A stretch of 64,000 nt of DNA from Artemisia argyi (Eukaryota > Streptophyta > Magnoliopsida > Asterales > Asteraceae): the NCBI GenBank assembly GCA_030686995.1, contig CM060692.1:127921796-127985795 (forward strand), given 5' to 3'. Shown piece by piece: positions 44,947 through 57,243 of the stretch (position 1 is its first letter; each line of letters begins with the position of its first letter). A program made the translations under genes and the position numbers. The notes beneath the pieces are model-generated. The model was not told where the DNA came from. It made no database searches and was given only the letters and a program-made list of their open reading frames with translations.

Positions 44947-47347
44947 TACCCCGTGACCTTGAGTCTGCAATACTCATAAATAAAGAAAAGCGCTTCCTGG
45001 GAGGCAACCCAAGCTTTATTTGTTTGATTATTTATTTGTTTCCGTATGCGTGCTTTATTTTTATTGTTTGTGGCTCATGTTTCAAAATAAATTGTGAAAA
45101 TGCTTTACCTTGTTGTTTAACTTCGTCTTAACCTCATATAAAGGTATTTCGCAAAAAGCTAAGCGTAAGGGAAATCTAAATTTGTTTCTAAGAATGGAAT
45201 TGAACATGAACCACAACAATATTAAATGAACATGCATATTATTAATTGTTTGAATCAAATGCTTGTATCGAGTCATAATGATGTTTTGCAGGAATTCCAG
45301 GAATTAAGGCATGAGTTTTTCTATAAATTTTTTGGAAACTTAACGTAAGATTTCTGTCAGAACAATCTGACGACGTCAGGTGTAAAATTCTGGAAATTTT
45401 GCGAGTTTTGGTTTTTTCTACCGGAGTCTTAAAGTTTTTGTTAATTCTTTAGTCTTATAAACTCCAGGAAATCTGCAAACATTCATTCCACAAGCATTAT
45501 ATATTTATATATATAGATTGCCACCGATTTTACGCGAGGTTTACCTTGATTGTTTTCTCAGGTTTAACAGGTTATATTGGACAAGAAGATGATTTATATT
45601 TCTGGAGGGAAGCTTTCAACGTTCATTTTCTTGGAGGAGGATTTAACCATGTTATCACATTATCCACACCGAATGAATCAGGGGAGTATTTGTTTCATTC
45701 TTTTACCTTAATTACTTTTACATCCTTTTTATTGAACATTGGGGACAATGTTCAGCCTAAGTGTAAGGGGAGGGTAAATGATGATACCTTAGAGAATGCA
45801 ATCGCATTTGAGTTTGTTTGTTCAATTGTAGGTGTGTAATAAAACTAAGAGAAATACTTGTTAGGGCAATTTTAGCGCCAAATTTAAAATTTTTTACAAC
45901 ATTTAGGAGTGAAGCTTCAGCCTTAATGAGCGTCTCATGGATAGGAGTTGTATGACTAGCACAAAACCCGCACCACTCAAAATTTTCCACCTCAAATATG
46001 TGAGGTTCGCCCCTAGATTTGTTAGGATAAGATGCTTATGAGTGTACCGGTAGTACTTAGATTCTAGAACTTGCGTTAGCGATGCATCCCAAGACCGCTA
46101 GTGAGACTACATTCGTGTAGTAGGATTTACTACATGATAAGAGGCATTAGGATAACCCTTGTGTTTAAACTCGTATCATAATTACTTGACCAATCAAGTC
46201 ATAATTACTTGACTAGTAAAGTCAATTAATTTTTCCCACACCTTTGTGTTGTACTCATTTTTAGTACACGATACCCCTAGCACACCCCTCCGAGCCTTTC
46301 TTTTTCGTTTCTAACTTTAAGCATTTTACTTCAAGGAAGAATTTGTTAACAATCAACCCCAAATGTGCAACCAAATCGCCTTAGCCTTCCCAGTATGCAC
46401 TCATCTTTAGTGCATTATTGTTACATGTTTAACCCCTTAGTTAATTGTCTAATTGATTACATGGTTGCTAAGTCGAGTCATATCTTGTACATATTGTTTT
46501 GGGACGATTGGGACTCATGGGTAAAGTACTAGTGTTATGGAGTAATGGGGAAGAACATCATATATTACCCCCATAGGTGTGTTAATCTTAAAAAGTACTC
46601 CAAGTGTTTTGATTATCTTAATTCGAGTCATTAGAATAGTTAATTGTAAATTATGTAAAAGTTCAAGTGTAAGGGGAATGTAAATCCCCTATGATGTATT
46701 ATTTTGGATGGTAGGGTAAGAGTGTATTAAAAAAAAATCAAAAAAAAAAAATCAAAAACCCAAGAAAAAGAAAAAAAATATAGAAATAGAAAAAGAGAAA
46801 CATACATACTACCATCCCATTTCCTTTTAAGTTTATTTTATGTTTTTGTTATTTTGTGATTAGCTTAAGTCGAGTCGAGTCTTGGCTTAGCAATGCCACA
46901 TTGTACATGTAATTGAACAAGATGATTCACTCGCCACCAGTAAATATTGCCTTTATCCAACAAAACCGTGTTTATCATATTCCTACACCTCACGTTATAA
47001 CCCTTTTTAAAAGACCTCTTTGATAGTTTATCCTAGGTGCTTACGCCAAGAGGTGGAGGTTTGATCCTTTCCCAAGCCTATGGTAATCTATGTGCTATGA
47101 AAGGTAGTGAGAGATATTTTCCATTTTCATATTCTGATATATACTTTATTACTCCCGAGAGATGTGAGTATCTAAACACTATTTGTTAGGTGCTAGTGTA
47201 TAATTTCCGTGCTTGTTTAGGTTGAAGTGGAACGATTATTTGTTGCAATTACTTTTATATTAGTGTTAAATGACCCCTAGCTTGTATTTTGATTTGAATA
47301 AAAGCGCATTTGATTAAGGACAAGCAAATCTCAAGTGTAAGGGTATT
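44947..47347 (+). other. 3' noncoding region of C
   Basis: Post-stop block 44988-45011, a TGACGACGTCA box near 45369, stem-loop 45734-45753, a broken A-rich tract about 46728-46800, and polypurine-like copies near 45155, 45757, 46661 and 47335-47347. The reading corresponding to the 107-codon one in B and D is interrupted here. Confidence 0.75.
45734..45753 (+). other. Conserved stem-loop (element C)
   Basis: Perfect inverted repeat kept even in this oldest, decayed copy. Confidence 0.8.
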
Positions 47348-48777
47348 TGATGAGACGAAAAGTGTACCACTTTTAGGGGGTCATTTAAGTCCAAAGTCGA
47401 GATTATTTGATCAAATATTGGCCTAAATCGTTCCTTTTGTCATTTTAGGTACTTTTGAGGAGAAATCTGGAAAAGGAAGCATTTTGGATGTTTTTGGAGC
47501 GAAAAAGTGAAGAAAACGACAAAGTCTCCAATTCATGCTGAAAACAGTACCTGACGGCGTCAGGATTTGCTTATGACGCCGTCACTCTTTGGCAATGAGG
47601 TGGATAATCAAGTTACACGTGACGTGCCAGAATGTTTTTGGAGGATTTACACATGACGGTGTCACCAAGGCCGTCACGTACAAAATGCAAGAGACGGCCA
47701 AGAGGGAGTTTACATATGACGGCGTCAGAATTGGGTCTAGGAAATACGATAGTATTTTTGGCGGCGAGTTGACAGCGTCAGAATTTACTCTTAACGCCGT
47801 CAGACTCAAATCTCTATATATAGTTTTTGATTTTTCATTCATTGGAGTGGAACATTGAGAGGAGAAACCCTAGACAAATTTCACCTTATTTTTAAGGGTT
47901 TCAAACCCTTGTTTCATCCATCTTTAATTGAAGATAAGTTTTCCAATAACCATTCAATATGTCTATGTGTTGTTTGATTCTATCTTATGCTTGTCTTCAC
48001 TTTAACATGCTAGGCTAGGTTTTCTTTGTGTTTGCTTAGATGTAATGAAACTTAGATATTGATTATTAGTTGGTTGTTTGTTTATAATTGTTGTGGATGA
48101 ATGATTTCGATGTTTGGCATAAGAAAACAGGCAGACTTCCAATTGGTAACTTGCTTGAACGTCTTAAGAAACATGATCGGATGTGTACTACGATAAATTG
48201 GTTATATTTAATGCATAGGTAACTACTAAGGAGGCCATGTTAGGAGCTAGTAGTCGGCTCGACATAGGAAGAGGTAGAAGCTTATAAAGTTAGGAAGGTC
48301 GTACATGGCCCTACGAATGGTATTAAGGAATATAACCCGTCATCCATGCAATTGTAACAAACTAATCAACTGGTAAAAGATAGCTAGGGAGTAGTGAAAT
48401 CTAAGTAAACACATTTTCTCTTATTATTGTTTTTCTCCACATTTACTTTAGTGTCATTTTATTTTATTTTGTTTGTATTTGTAGTTATTTGGGTTGGTTG
48501 ACTAGCAACTAATTCCGCCCATTCTTCTAAACCCGAGATTTTTACTTGCTTTCCTTAAAATATAAAACTACAAAAAGAATCATCCCTCACCTCTTGACAT
48601 AGTTTAATTGAGTTTTAACCCTAACGAACACTATTCTTTGAGTTGAACGATCAATCCCCCAGTACTTGCCACTATACTATACTACAACGGTCAGGTACAC
48701 TGCCTAGTGGGGATTGCAAGCTTCTCAAGATCCCTTGAGAGGTAAAACATTTTGCAAGGTTGCAAAACCACGCATCA
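47348..48777 (+). repeat. 3' LTR of C
   Basis: 1430 bp, TGATGAGACG to CGCATCA, followed by TTACA. Boxes 47550-47805, TATA box 47814-47823, tRNA-complementary segment 48663-48690. Confidence 0.92.
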
Positions 48778-48782
48778 TTACA

Positions 48783-49281
48783 CAAATCTCTACCACTAGA
48801 GCTAAGGTCAAAACGATTTTTAAAGGTAATATTGGGTGAACACATATAAGGGTTATGGGTGTAGTGTTGTTACTAACATACTACGACAAAGGCAATGGTA
48901 CATGACCGAAACGCCAGGCAAGACACCAATGACTGCTCAAATCCTTCACCTAAGCATGATTCACAAATAAAGGGTAGGATAAGACATGTGATGCACAATA
49001 ATGGTGGAAAAAGTAAAAGAAAACAAATAGTCTTAGTGTATAACCGAGTTGCTACCACTTGCCGTCCCAAAGTCCAAGCTTTAAAATGCAAATATGGGAT
49101 CATGTAACAAGTGTTTGCCATTAACGGACGTCATGATGGGCACAAAACTTGGTCTTCATGTTGGCGGTTATGAACCAACAACTTCATTCTTCACATACGA
49201 CCGAAGTGGCCTCTTCGATACTAATTCTTTCAAAGCTCAAAATATGGTGCTATACAAGGTTGCACCAAAGACAACATATCT
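48783..49281. other. Continuation of E (or unassigned), right of C
   Basis: Sequence that was contiguous with 22312-22559 before C inserted. Two short plus-strand readings (48895-49107, 49094-49333) are present, but I recognise no family. It ends where similarity to copia element G begins. Confidence 0.4.
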
Positions 49282-49327
49282 AATGGTACTTTTGATTATG
49301 CAAATGATAAATCTGTTCAAACAAAAC
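49282..49327 (+). pseudogene. Short gag fragment of a second G-type copia copy
   Basis: Matches 10559-10606 (NGTF.YANDKSVQTK). It borders a solo LTR at exactly the same gag position as in the first copy. Confidence 0.8.
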
Positions 49328-50663
49328 TGTTGATATAAATAATGCATAAAAACGCTATTAATATTCTTTGATATTCCTACGTTTTGACGATCACAAAATA
49401 TAAAAACATTAAACGTAAAATTATTACGTAAACAAGTATTTAGTTACAAATAGCATTTCATCCAACAAAATCACTTAAGGTATGTATAAACAAGTGTGTA
49501 ATACATTTTATGATCAAAGGGATTTTATTTAGATACTAAAATTTTTATAAAATGTAATAAACATTTTATATATTTCGGAAAAACACTTTTGGTAATTAAA
49601 GGAAATTGTTTAATTCATAATAAATATACGAATTCAAATTTTTAACCAAAATCAGTTAGATTTTCACAAAATAAACTTTCACAAGAAAAAGACAAGAAAT
49701 ATGGCCGTTACAAGAGGGCAACCCCCTTAATATTTAAGGGGGCCGGCCACCAATTAAGGAGGCCTACATGCTCCAGTTGTCAGAAAAGTTTTCCAATAAA
49801 TACTAGTTCATTTCTACTATTTTCCTTTACCTTTTGCACGAAAATTTTCAGTCCCAATCCTTTCTAAACATCCTTCTAAATCCTTTGATCATAAGATTAT
49901 AACTCTTTATTTCAAGTGATTCAATCATTCACCATTCAAAGTGTAAGAGAAGAATACTCCTTCAACATCAAGTTAAGAAGTATTGTAGATTTGTGAATAT
50001 AGTCTTGTAGTTGTGTAAATTACTTGTAAAAGTGTAGAGTATTTGTATTAAGTAGATTTAGGTGTGTTAGTAGTGAATAGAAGTAGTGAAGAAGAAGAAG
50101 TAGTGAAGTTGTGAGAAGTCGTGTAGTTGTTATGGTGTGTACAAGTTGTGTAAAAGTGGTGATAAGTCGTGAAGAGTTGTGAGATTGGTTCTAGCTACGA
50201 TTAGGACTCGACATTTAGCTTAGTGTCATTAATTGGTGTAAGAAAAAGTTGTGTAAGGTTTTCTCCACCATAAGGGAGCTTGTTGACATAGTGAAGAAAA
50301 CACTCGAGTAGGTGACTCGGGGAGTGGAGTAGGGCAAGGAATGTGTCCTTGTAGCCGAACCACTATAAATCCTTTTTCTCGAGGTTTGATCTTTCCATCT
50401 CTTGCTTATTATTTAGCTTACTTACTTATCTCTCGTATATAGCTATAATTATTTATATTATGCACGTGTTGATTTCACACACTTAGCTTACGTCATTATT
50501 ATTTTTCATACTTAGATATAGTTGTTCACATTGTTCAAGATTTGAGTTCACATAAGATCGAATCAAAGTTTTTAAAAGTAAACAAGGTTTTAAAACTAAA
50601 CTAAGTTTTCATAATAAAATTAAAAAGACGTAAAACTATTCAACCCCCTTCTAGTTTTCCACA
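49328..50663 (+). mobile_element. Solo LTR, second copy of the 10607-11742 LTR
   Basis: 1336 bp, TGTTGATATAAATAATGC to TTTTCCACA. Flanks AAAAC (left, one change from CAAAC) and CAAAC (50664-50668). It has two segments absent from the first copy. One is at about 49692-49785 and includes the inverted repeat CCCCCTTAA/TTAAGGGGG, bounded by AGAAAAAG/AGAAAAG. The other is at about 50028-50140. Here the TATA region reads AATAAATACT, where the first copy has TATAAATACT. Confidence 0.88.
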
Positions 50664-50668
50664 CAAAC

Positions 50669-50747
50669 AACAAAAACCTACCGTTGCTCACTATAAAAAA
50701 CCACAGGTGAACACAAAAAGTCAGAAAAGCAATTTTGTTAAATCACA
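50669..50747 (+). pseudogene. Gag fragment of the second G copy, right of the solo LTR
   Basis: Continues the gag frame (KPTVAHYKKPQVNTKSQKSNF) and matches 11748-11828. It is cut after AAATCACA by a CACTA-like end. Confidence 0.8.
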
Positions 50748-51545
50748 CACTAGTACAAATATGGCCTTTCGTCACACACATCGTATTTCGAATGGCCACA
50801 CAGCAACATATTTACATGACTAAATGTACTAGCCTTAAATAAACAGCCACACTTGATTCGACTTGTGTGACCATTTCTTAAAATATATGTCACACATTGG
50901 TGTATATATGTGACTAGAGGGTAACTGGTACATATTTTTTGAAATTTTAGTCACTTTTAATTCGGGACGTGTAACTGATACAAATCAGCTTGAAACATTA
51001 GTCACACTATAGATATACATATGTGACAAATATATGTCACACAATTGAACAGTGTGACCAAAAAAGATATATGGTCACATGAAGTACTTGCGTATGTGGC
51101 TAAATTATATAGTCAAGTTTGTCACACATTATATAAACGTGACTGCTATTCTTTGCTGAATAGTTAGCCACATATGAATTTGAAATGTGTGACAACTAAA
51201 AATTCAGTTTGAAACGTTAGTCACGATATGCATTTAAGAGTGACAAATATATGTCACACACTTGAAGAGTGTGACCAAATGTCATATATGGTCACACTAA
51301 ACCATACAAACATGATTAAGTGTAACAAAAATTCGATACATATGGTCACGTAAGTTAATATGTGTGTCTAAAGTTTAGTGTGTGTTTGCTTTCCAAATCC
51401 TAATGTGTATAGTCACATATATTTGTAGCACGATCATGTGATTATAGGCTTTACAATAGTCACACCATATCACAAATGTGTATCTAAATCATGATTATGG
51501 CCACGTTATAAGGGTATTATATGTGACCATTAACCATGTACACAT
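50748..51545 (+). mobile_element. CACTA-like transposon end with subterminal repeats
   Basis: Starts CACTAGTACAAATATGGCC exactly where the copia sequence breaks (AAATCACA, then TTCACTTG in the other copy). It is followed by some 800 bp crowded with short direct and inverted words such as GTCACAC, TGTGACCA and ATATGTCACACA. A CACTA terminus plus dense subterminal repeats is typical of En/Spm-type elements, which make 3-bp duplications (here probably ACA). No matching right terminus or transposase is visible before 60276, so the right end may lie beyond element F, outside the window. Confidence 0.65.
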
Positions 51546-52064
51546 TTATCCTTGTAATATAGATGAAGTTGTTGTAGTCTACTTTAATTATGTTAATCAT
51601 TACCTACAAATAGATTAAGTTAGTTGAAAAATGAATTTAGATGGGATTGTTTTATTTTTTAAAAATTTACAAAGATTTGCTGTTTTAATATTGTAGTTTT
51701 AAATGTTTGTAACAATCATTTAAAACTATAATGTAAAAGTTATAATCTAATTAAAATTATTGTATTTATAAACGAAATAAAGTTAAAACATCAAGTTAAA
51801 CGAAATGAAGTTGTAATCTACTTTAATTATGTTAATGCTGCTTGGCATAAGTTAATGCTGCTAGGCATAAATTAATGTTGCTAGGAAATTTCGGGATGTG
51901 TATGTTGGTAACCCAAAGGTTTATCATTTATTACCCAAAACACGCCTAAAACACATTTTCACATGTACTTACCACGCCTATTTATAGCCTATAGTCCAAG
52001 TAACTTCCTCATTCATCCAGTAAACAAACATAGTAAAACTTTTTTGAATCAAATTTGCAAAAGA
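51546..52064 (+). promoter_or_regulatory. Upstream region of small ORF 1 (with TATA-like box)
   Basis: The block at about 51700-51882 is duplicated at about 56890-57067 upstream of small ORF 2. It includes GTTAAAACATCAAGTTAAA and two or three copies of TTAATGCTGCTAGGCATAA. A TATA-like CTATTTATAGCC lies about 90 bp upstream of the ATG at 52065. Confidence 0.55.
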
Positions 52065-52307
52065 ATGTCTCAATTTGTCCTTCTTGAGGAACTTGCTGCG
52101 GCTGCTAACTCAACCGAGTTACCATACCAGATGACGGTGTTCTTTGCTAGGGAGATTGAGCGTGATATCAAGTATGCCAAAGATCTGTTTGTGGCATATC
52201 AAGAGTTACTTGATATTGTCATTCAAAGGAACAAGATGATGGCTGAAATGGAACTTACGCGTCCCTCGGTGCAGATGTTCAAATGCTTGGAGTTCTTGAA
52301 GAAGCTT
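52065..52307 (+). pseudogene. Small unrecognised ORF 1, 5' part (interrupted)
   Basis: The ATG at 52065 (context AAAGAATGTC, MSQFVLLEELAAAA) is chosen over an in-frame ATG at 51963 because the TATA-like box lies between them. 81 codons lead to the AGCTT insertion point of a solo LTR. The ORF resumes in frame at 56049 for 32 codons (QKSDVIELLDLKKKM ... FVKGL) and stops at 56145-56147. Before the insertion it would have encoded 113 residues, mostly helical, Lys/Glu/Leu-rich and with no signal peptide. I do not recognise a family. It is placed inside the CACTA-like element. With the LTR present the natural product is truncated at a TGA contributed by the LTR start. Confidence 0.6.
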
Positions 52308-55300
52308 TGATGAGTGTGCAAATACTCATCATTTCTGTCACATTTAGACTGCAAAAACATCTGAAAACACACAGGGATGCCTTAAAATACATAAAATATC
52401 CCTGGATTGTGTTTTTATGCAAAATGATTGAAAACTGATGAAAAACAACAAAGTTTACATAATTTACAGTTTCAGTCCCATAACTTTGAAAATTTGGCAA
52501 ATCTAGTCCCTAGTAAATCAAAACATGTAAAATATCATAAAAGGTCATTTGGGATTCACAAGTTGTCAAAATAAATCCTTTAAAATAAAAAAAAATGCAA
52601 AATGACAACTTTGGTCCCTTAAGTTTGAAAAATGTCAAAAATAGTCCCTGGGTTTTGAAAATTGGAAAAATGTCAAAAATACCTTTGTACTATTCTTAAA
52701 TGGCAACTTTGGTCCTTGTGATAACTATTGAGAAAGTTCAGGATCAGTCCCTACAAAATCCAAAATTACAAATTTGGTCCTTGTTGTTTATTATTACCAA
52801 ACGGACCCTTTTAGTTATTTAAACTCAACAACAAACACAACCATAGTCCACCCAAGCCCAAAACAAATACCCTGGCCCATCTCCCTCACCCCAGCCCACC
52901 TTCACTTTAAATAAAAATCACCCCGTCCGTTTTAAATAATCCCACCCAGAGTCAACATAAGTCAAACACTCCACCCTCACCTGCTCTCCCGCCATTTCCC
53001 CCCTCCTCCACCTCAGCAGCCCATTCCATGTCCCCCTAACTCCCAAATACATCCAAGAGGCATTAATTGGTATCAAAAACCTCCAAGAAACCTCAAAGCA
53101 GTTGATGACTTTTTTGGCGCCAAAACTACTTCCAACGGTTAAGATCATTCCCACCCAATCCAATGGGTGGGATTTACTCAAGAAGGTGCAAGAAGTCAGT
53201 GGAAAGTAGTATATAGAGGAGGGAAGCAAGAAAAATGACTATTGAGTGTAATTGTAGTTTAAATTAATCGTTTAGTAAAATTTAGCATTTCCATTGTATG
53301 TTTAAGCTTTCAAGTATTGTTTCTACTCATTTCAGTGTATTGTGAAACATTTTCAAGTATCAATTTCAAGTTTGGTTTTAGAATTCAAATTGTGCAAGTT
53401 TTATGTCAAAACTCCATCCGTAGTGTATTATTGTTGTTTATTGTTATCATGGACTGAATTAAGTCACATAAGCTCCCACAAAGCTTGTAAAAGCTTTTAG
53501 TAACATTAAAACTTAGTTTAGTTTCAAAAATCAAAAATACAAAAAATGGTCAACAAAAGTCAACTTGAGTGGTGGAATTGGATTCTGGTGTTCAGAGAAA
53601 GATTGGAGCAAGGGAGCTGTGGAAAATTGGGTTTAGATCCTCAAGGGAGGAATTAGGGTTCCTTGGTTCTTGGTTTGGATGCTCAAAGGCTCACTTGTAA
53701 GCCATATTTCCATTTTGAGGTCTTTTCTATGATCAAGCTTGTCACTACTTAAATCTGTGTTCATTGTCTTTATTTGAAGTCTATTAGTGATAATGTAACT
53801 TAAAATATCATTGTTGTTCATCAGTATTAATAATTGCTTAGCATTTTCAATTTCAGTCATTTATAGAATATTATTGATCTTTGAGTTGTTGTTGTTATTT
53901 TTGATGTATTTGTGCTTAAATAGGTCTATGTAATCATAATATATGCTTCTGTGTCAGTTGTATGGCCTAAACCCTTTTATTGCTTTGAAAATCTTCACAT
54001 CTGTCAATTTAAGGTGTGTTTGGATCAGTTGTATCCTAGGTTTTCTAGGTGGTTTCTGATGTCATTTTTAGTTAAGATATGTCACCTTAGGTCATAACAG
54101 GTTAAATAGATAATAAAATCCAGTTACTCTTTGAGAAAAAGTAAAAATCATAGTGTATGTACCTACACAGTTAACTGTGTAGGCTTTTGAGATCCATAAC
54201 CATTCAAATCTTTGTAAAAGTGTTCAAGATAGTTTGTTTTAGTTTCATTGTAGCTCATAATATCATAATCATTTAGTAAACCTAGATCAAAACTCATAAA
54301 AGTCAACATTCAAAGTTTTCATTCAAAAGTCAAATTTCCTTTGGGCAGAAAAGTAAAAAATGGCTAGATTTGTTGTGAATTTTGTGAGAGGTTTCAGGCC
54401 CTGAAACTTTTAGGGATTGAAGTCCCCCAGCTAGACTACTGAATCCCATCACCCACATATTTTTGTGAATTTTTGAGTGCTTGTTAAAAGCTTCCAAACA
54501 CAGGTGCAGGGGAAGAGGCTCCCCTGTGCATAGCAGATCACCATCACCACCACCACCTTTGGTGGTTGATTCTGGCCACCACATTGGGTCCCACAGCCCA
54601 AATTTGGGTTCTTTCAACCCCCCTCCTGTTCATCTATCACTTTTGAGCAAGCTTGTAAGCTTAGGCTCACTGGGACCCACCTGAATCTTCCTCTTAAATC
54701 TGTCCCATTTTCAGTTCAGAAACAAGAAAACCAAGTGCTTAATTTGGCTTCCTGGCTTATTCAACTTGCTTATTTGTTTGAATCTAGCTTAAACATGTCC
54801 AACAAAGTTATTTGAACCAGAATCCACCATTGTGGACCCCACATAAAGTCATTTGAGCTTAATCTCTTGTTTGGTCAAAGAAAGTCAACTGATAGGCTAA
54901 TAAGCACTTAAAGTGCTTATTTTCTGAGTTTCATTCAAAGTGGTTTTACAAAAGTTTTTAGTTTTTAGTGTTAAAGTAGTTTGGAAAAAGAAAAAACAGA
55001 AAAAAACAAATTTAATTATAGTGATAGCTTCTATTTAATAGAAATTATCTTTTTAATTTTCTTTTCAGCTTATTTTTAAGCACTCTTGCATTTTTATATT
55101 TTTATTAATTTTCTTTTATATTAAAGTACTTTTAGAAATTTTTCCAGATTTTTCCTTTGTCATTTAGTGGTTTTTAGAATTAATATTAGTTTAATTAATT
55201 ATTAATTAATAATTAAGAATTAAATAGCATAATTAGATTTTATTAAGTAACACCTAGTTTTTATAATTTTTCTAGCTTTTATATAAGTTAAAACATTTTT

Positions 55301-55703
55301 AGGAATTTTTCTAGAATTTCTACTGTTCATTTTCTATTTTTTGGAATATAATTAGTTTAATTAGTAATTAATTAATAATTAGAATAATAATTAGTAAATT
55401 AGTTTAAAAATACATAAAACCAACTTTTTATAATTTTTTAGATTCATGTGATGGTTAATTAGATTTATAAAAATATTCTTAATTATCTAAGTCCTTTTAG
55501 TAATTTTTAATAATTTAAATCAATATAATTAGTTAATTAATAAGTAATTAGTAATTAATTAATAATAAATAATTAAATAGTGTAAAAATAATTTTTCTTT
55601 TTCTAATTTTTTTTTTATTCATTAGGATTGTAATAATAATAATTTCACACTCATAGCCTTTTTAATTCATCAGTTGTACTTTCTATTACGTACGTCAGTT
55701 TAC

Positions 55704-55754
<51 letters not shown>

Positions 55755-56043
55755 TAAAACGTACGTTTTTAGGTTTTAGATCAATTCTTCTTAATCTTAA
55801 GTCCTGTAATCAATCACATAGATTTCCTAAGCTATTTTAGTTCATAATTCTCAAATAAATCTCATTACAACCCTTTTCTGTGAATAATCACCCAATCACA
55901 AGCACGCTAAAGCACAATCCACACCTCGTCGGGACATAACGACCTGGTGATACTCTATGTTACCCGGAAGCATTGGTCTAGGTAGTTTGACTATATTGAC
56001 CATATCTGTGGTTGACTTTAGTTGACTGCTACTGTGCCAATCA
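52308..56043 (+). mobile_element. Solo LTR, 3736 bp, splitting small ORF 1
   Basis: TGATGAGTG...AATCA, flanked by AGCTT (52303-52307 and 56044-56048). Same family as 33540-37099, collinear throughout: inverted repeat at the 5' end, 'ttggtccctt' phrases, TATA-like GTATATAGAGG at about 53208-53218, and an AT-rich 3' part. It carries a poly-T of about 48 bases at 55705-55752, absent from the other copy. No internal region. Short readings within (e.g. 52918-53229 minus, 54330-54617 minus) are not supported. Confidence 0.9.
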
Positions 56044-56048
56044 AGCTT

Positions 56049-56147
56049 CAAAAGTCCGATGTCATTGAGCTTTTGGATTTGAAGAAGAAGATGGCAGAAG
56101 CAAAGCTCAAGCTCTTCAACAAGCACGCATTTGTCAAGGGACTTTAG
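56049..56147 (+). pseudogene. Small unrecognised ORF 1, 3' part
   Basis: 32 codons and TAG, in frame with 52065-52307 once the solo LTR and one AGCTT are removed. Rich in Lys and Leu (ELLDLKKKMAEAKLKLF), an amphipathic-helix pattern. Confidence 0.6.
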
Positions 56148-56889
56148 AGTTTCTTTCTTGGTCATCTATGTTTTGAATGTTCCTTTAATGTTACCTTCCT
56201 TTTTATGAATGTTATATTTGAACTTTAATGAATTTTAATGACATATTATGTTTTTGTTATGTTTCTGTTATCAATTTGAATGAATGTTAATGTCATATGT
56301 CATGTTATGTTTTGTTTGTTTTTTTATTTTCTTTTTTTTTCTTTTTTTTTTTTTTTTTTTTTTTTATCAATTTTAATGTTATATTATCAATTATGTTATC
56401 TGTTTGTTGATTTATTATGTTAACAAAAATCTCAAACAAATGCATCTTGTACCAATCACATTCCTCCTCTAGATCATACCCAAAGTCAAACAAAGATCTC
56501 AAACAAATGCATTGTAAGTGGTTTCAAATGTTAGAAAATATAGTAAGAATAAACATAATGGTATTAATCTAGTTAGTAGTTGTGTAAAATTTGTGTTTGT
56601 GATAGTGTTTACTCCTTGAATTGGCAAACTTACTTCAACACTGTTATGACCTGATTAATAAAGAGATCCAACACCTTTTTTTTTTTTTATGTTACTTGGT
56701 TGATAGATGAAATAAGAATTTAGATTTTGTTGAGAAAGAAATTAAGAATTAGGTAAGAAGCATGATGGTACAACAAGGGAACAAGCAAAAGGATTACACA
56801 AAGTCAAATAAAATTGAGGTATAACAAACACATTATAAAATTGACTTCATAAAGTCAAATAAAGTATAGTGTAAAAGTTATAATCTAAT
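56148..56889. other. No gene: AT-rich spacer with poly-T runs
   Basis: Contains T-rich tracts near 56331-56366 and 56677-56690. No ORF supported. Confidence 0.5.
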
Positions 56890-57243
56890 TAAATGTTTGT
56901 AACAATCTTTTAAAACTATAGTGTAAAAGTTATAATCTAATTACAAATTCTTGTATTTACAAACGAAATAAAGTTAAAACATCAAGTTAAATGAAACCAT
57001 GAAGAGTTATAGTAACTCAGAACTTAATGCTGCTTGGCATAACTTAATGCTACTAGGCATAAATTACTGTAAACCGGTGTAACTGTAAACCGTTGTGACA
57101 CTTTGTAAACCGTTGTAACACTTAAACATTGTGACACTTAAATGTTGTGACATTGCAACTCTTGTGTGCCTATAAATACAAAGGAATTACAACCAACTTC
57201 TTTCATCTTTTCATTACGTATTCAATTTTTGTTTGGAACTGCA
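56890..57243 (+). promoter_or_regulatory. Upstream region of small ORF 2 (duplicated block, TATA box)
   Basis: 56890-57067 duplicates about 51700-51882. A short repeat family GTAAACCGTTGTAACACTT follows at 57068-57135. A good TATA box CCTATAAATACAAAGG at 57168-57183 lies about 70 bp upstream of the ATG. Confidence 0.55.

Larger units (their letters stand above)
22560..48777 (+). mobile_element. Old Ty3/Athila-type element C with two nested insertions
   Basis: Flanked by TTACA (22555-22559 and 48778-48782). The 5' LTR is split into three pieces (22560-23182, 30141-30368, 41951-42527, together about 1428 bp) by elements B and D. The 3' LTR (47348-48777) is 1430 bp, which confirms the reconstruction. 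The internal region 42528-47347 carries a gag ORF with three nonsense codons. C is the oldest of the A-type elements here because it hosts two of the others and its ORF is the most decayed in a single frame. Confidence 0.93.

Noticed and set aside
53208..53230. Host gene promoter
   Set aside because: The TATA-like sequence is the LTR promoter of the solo LTR, collinear with 34500.
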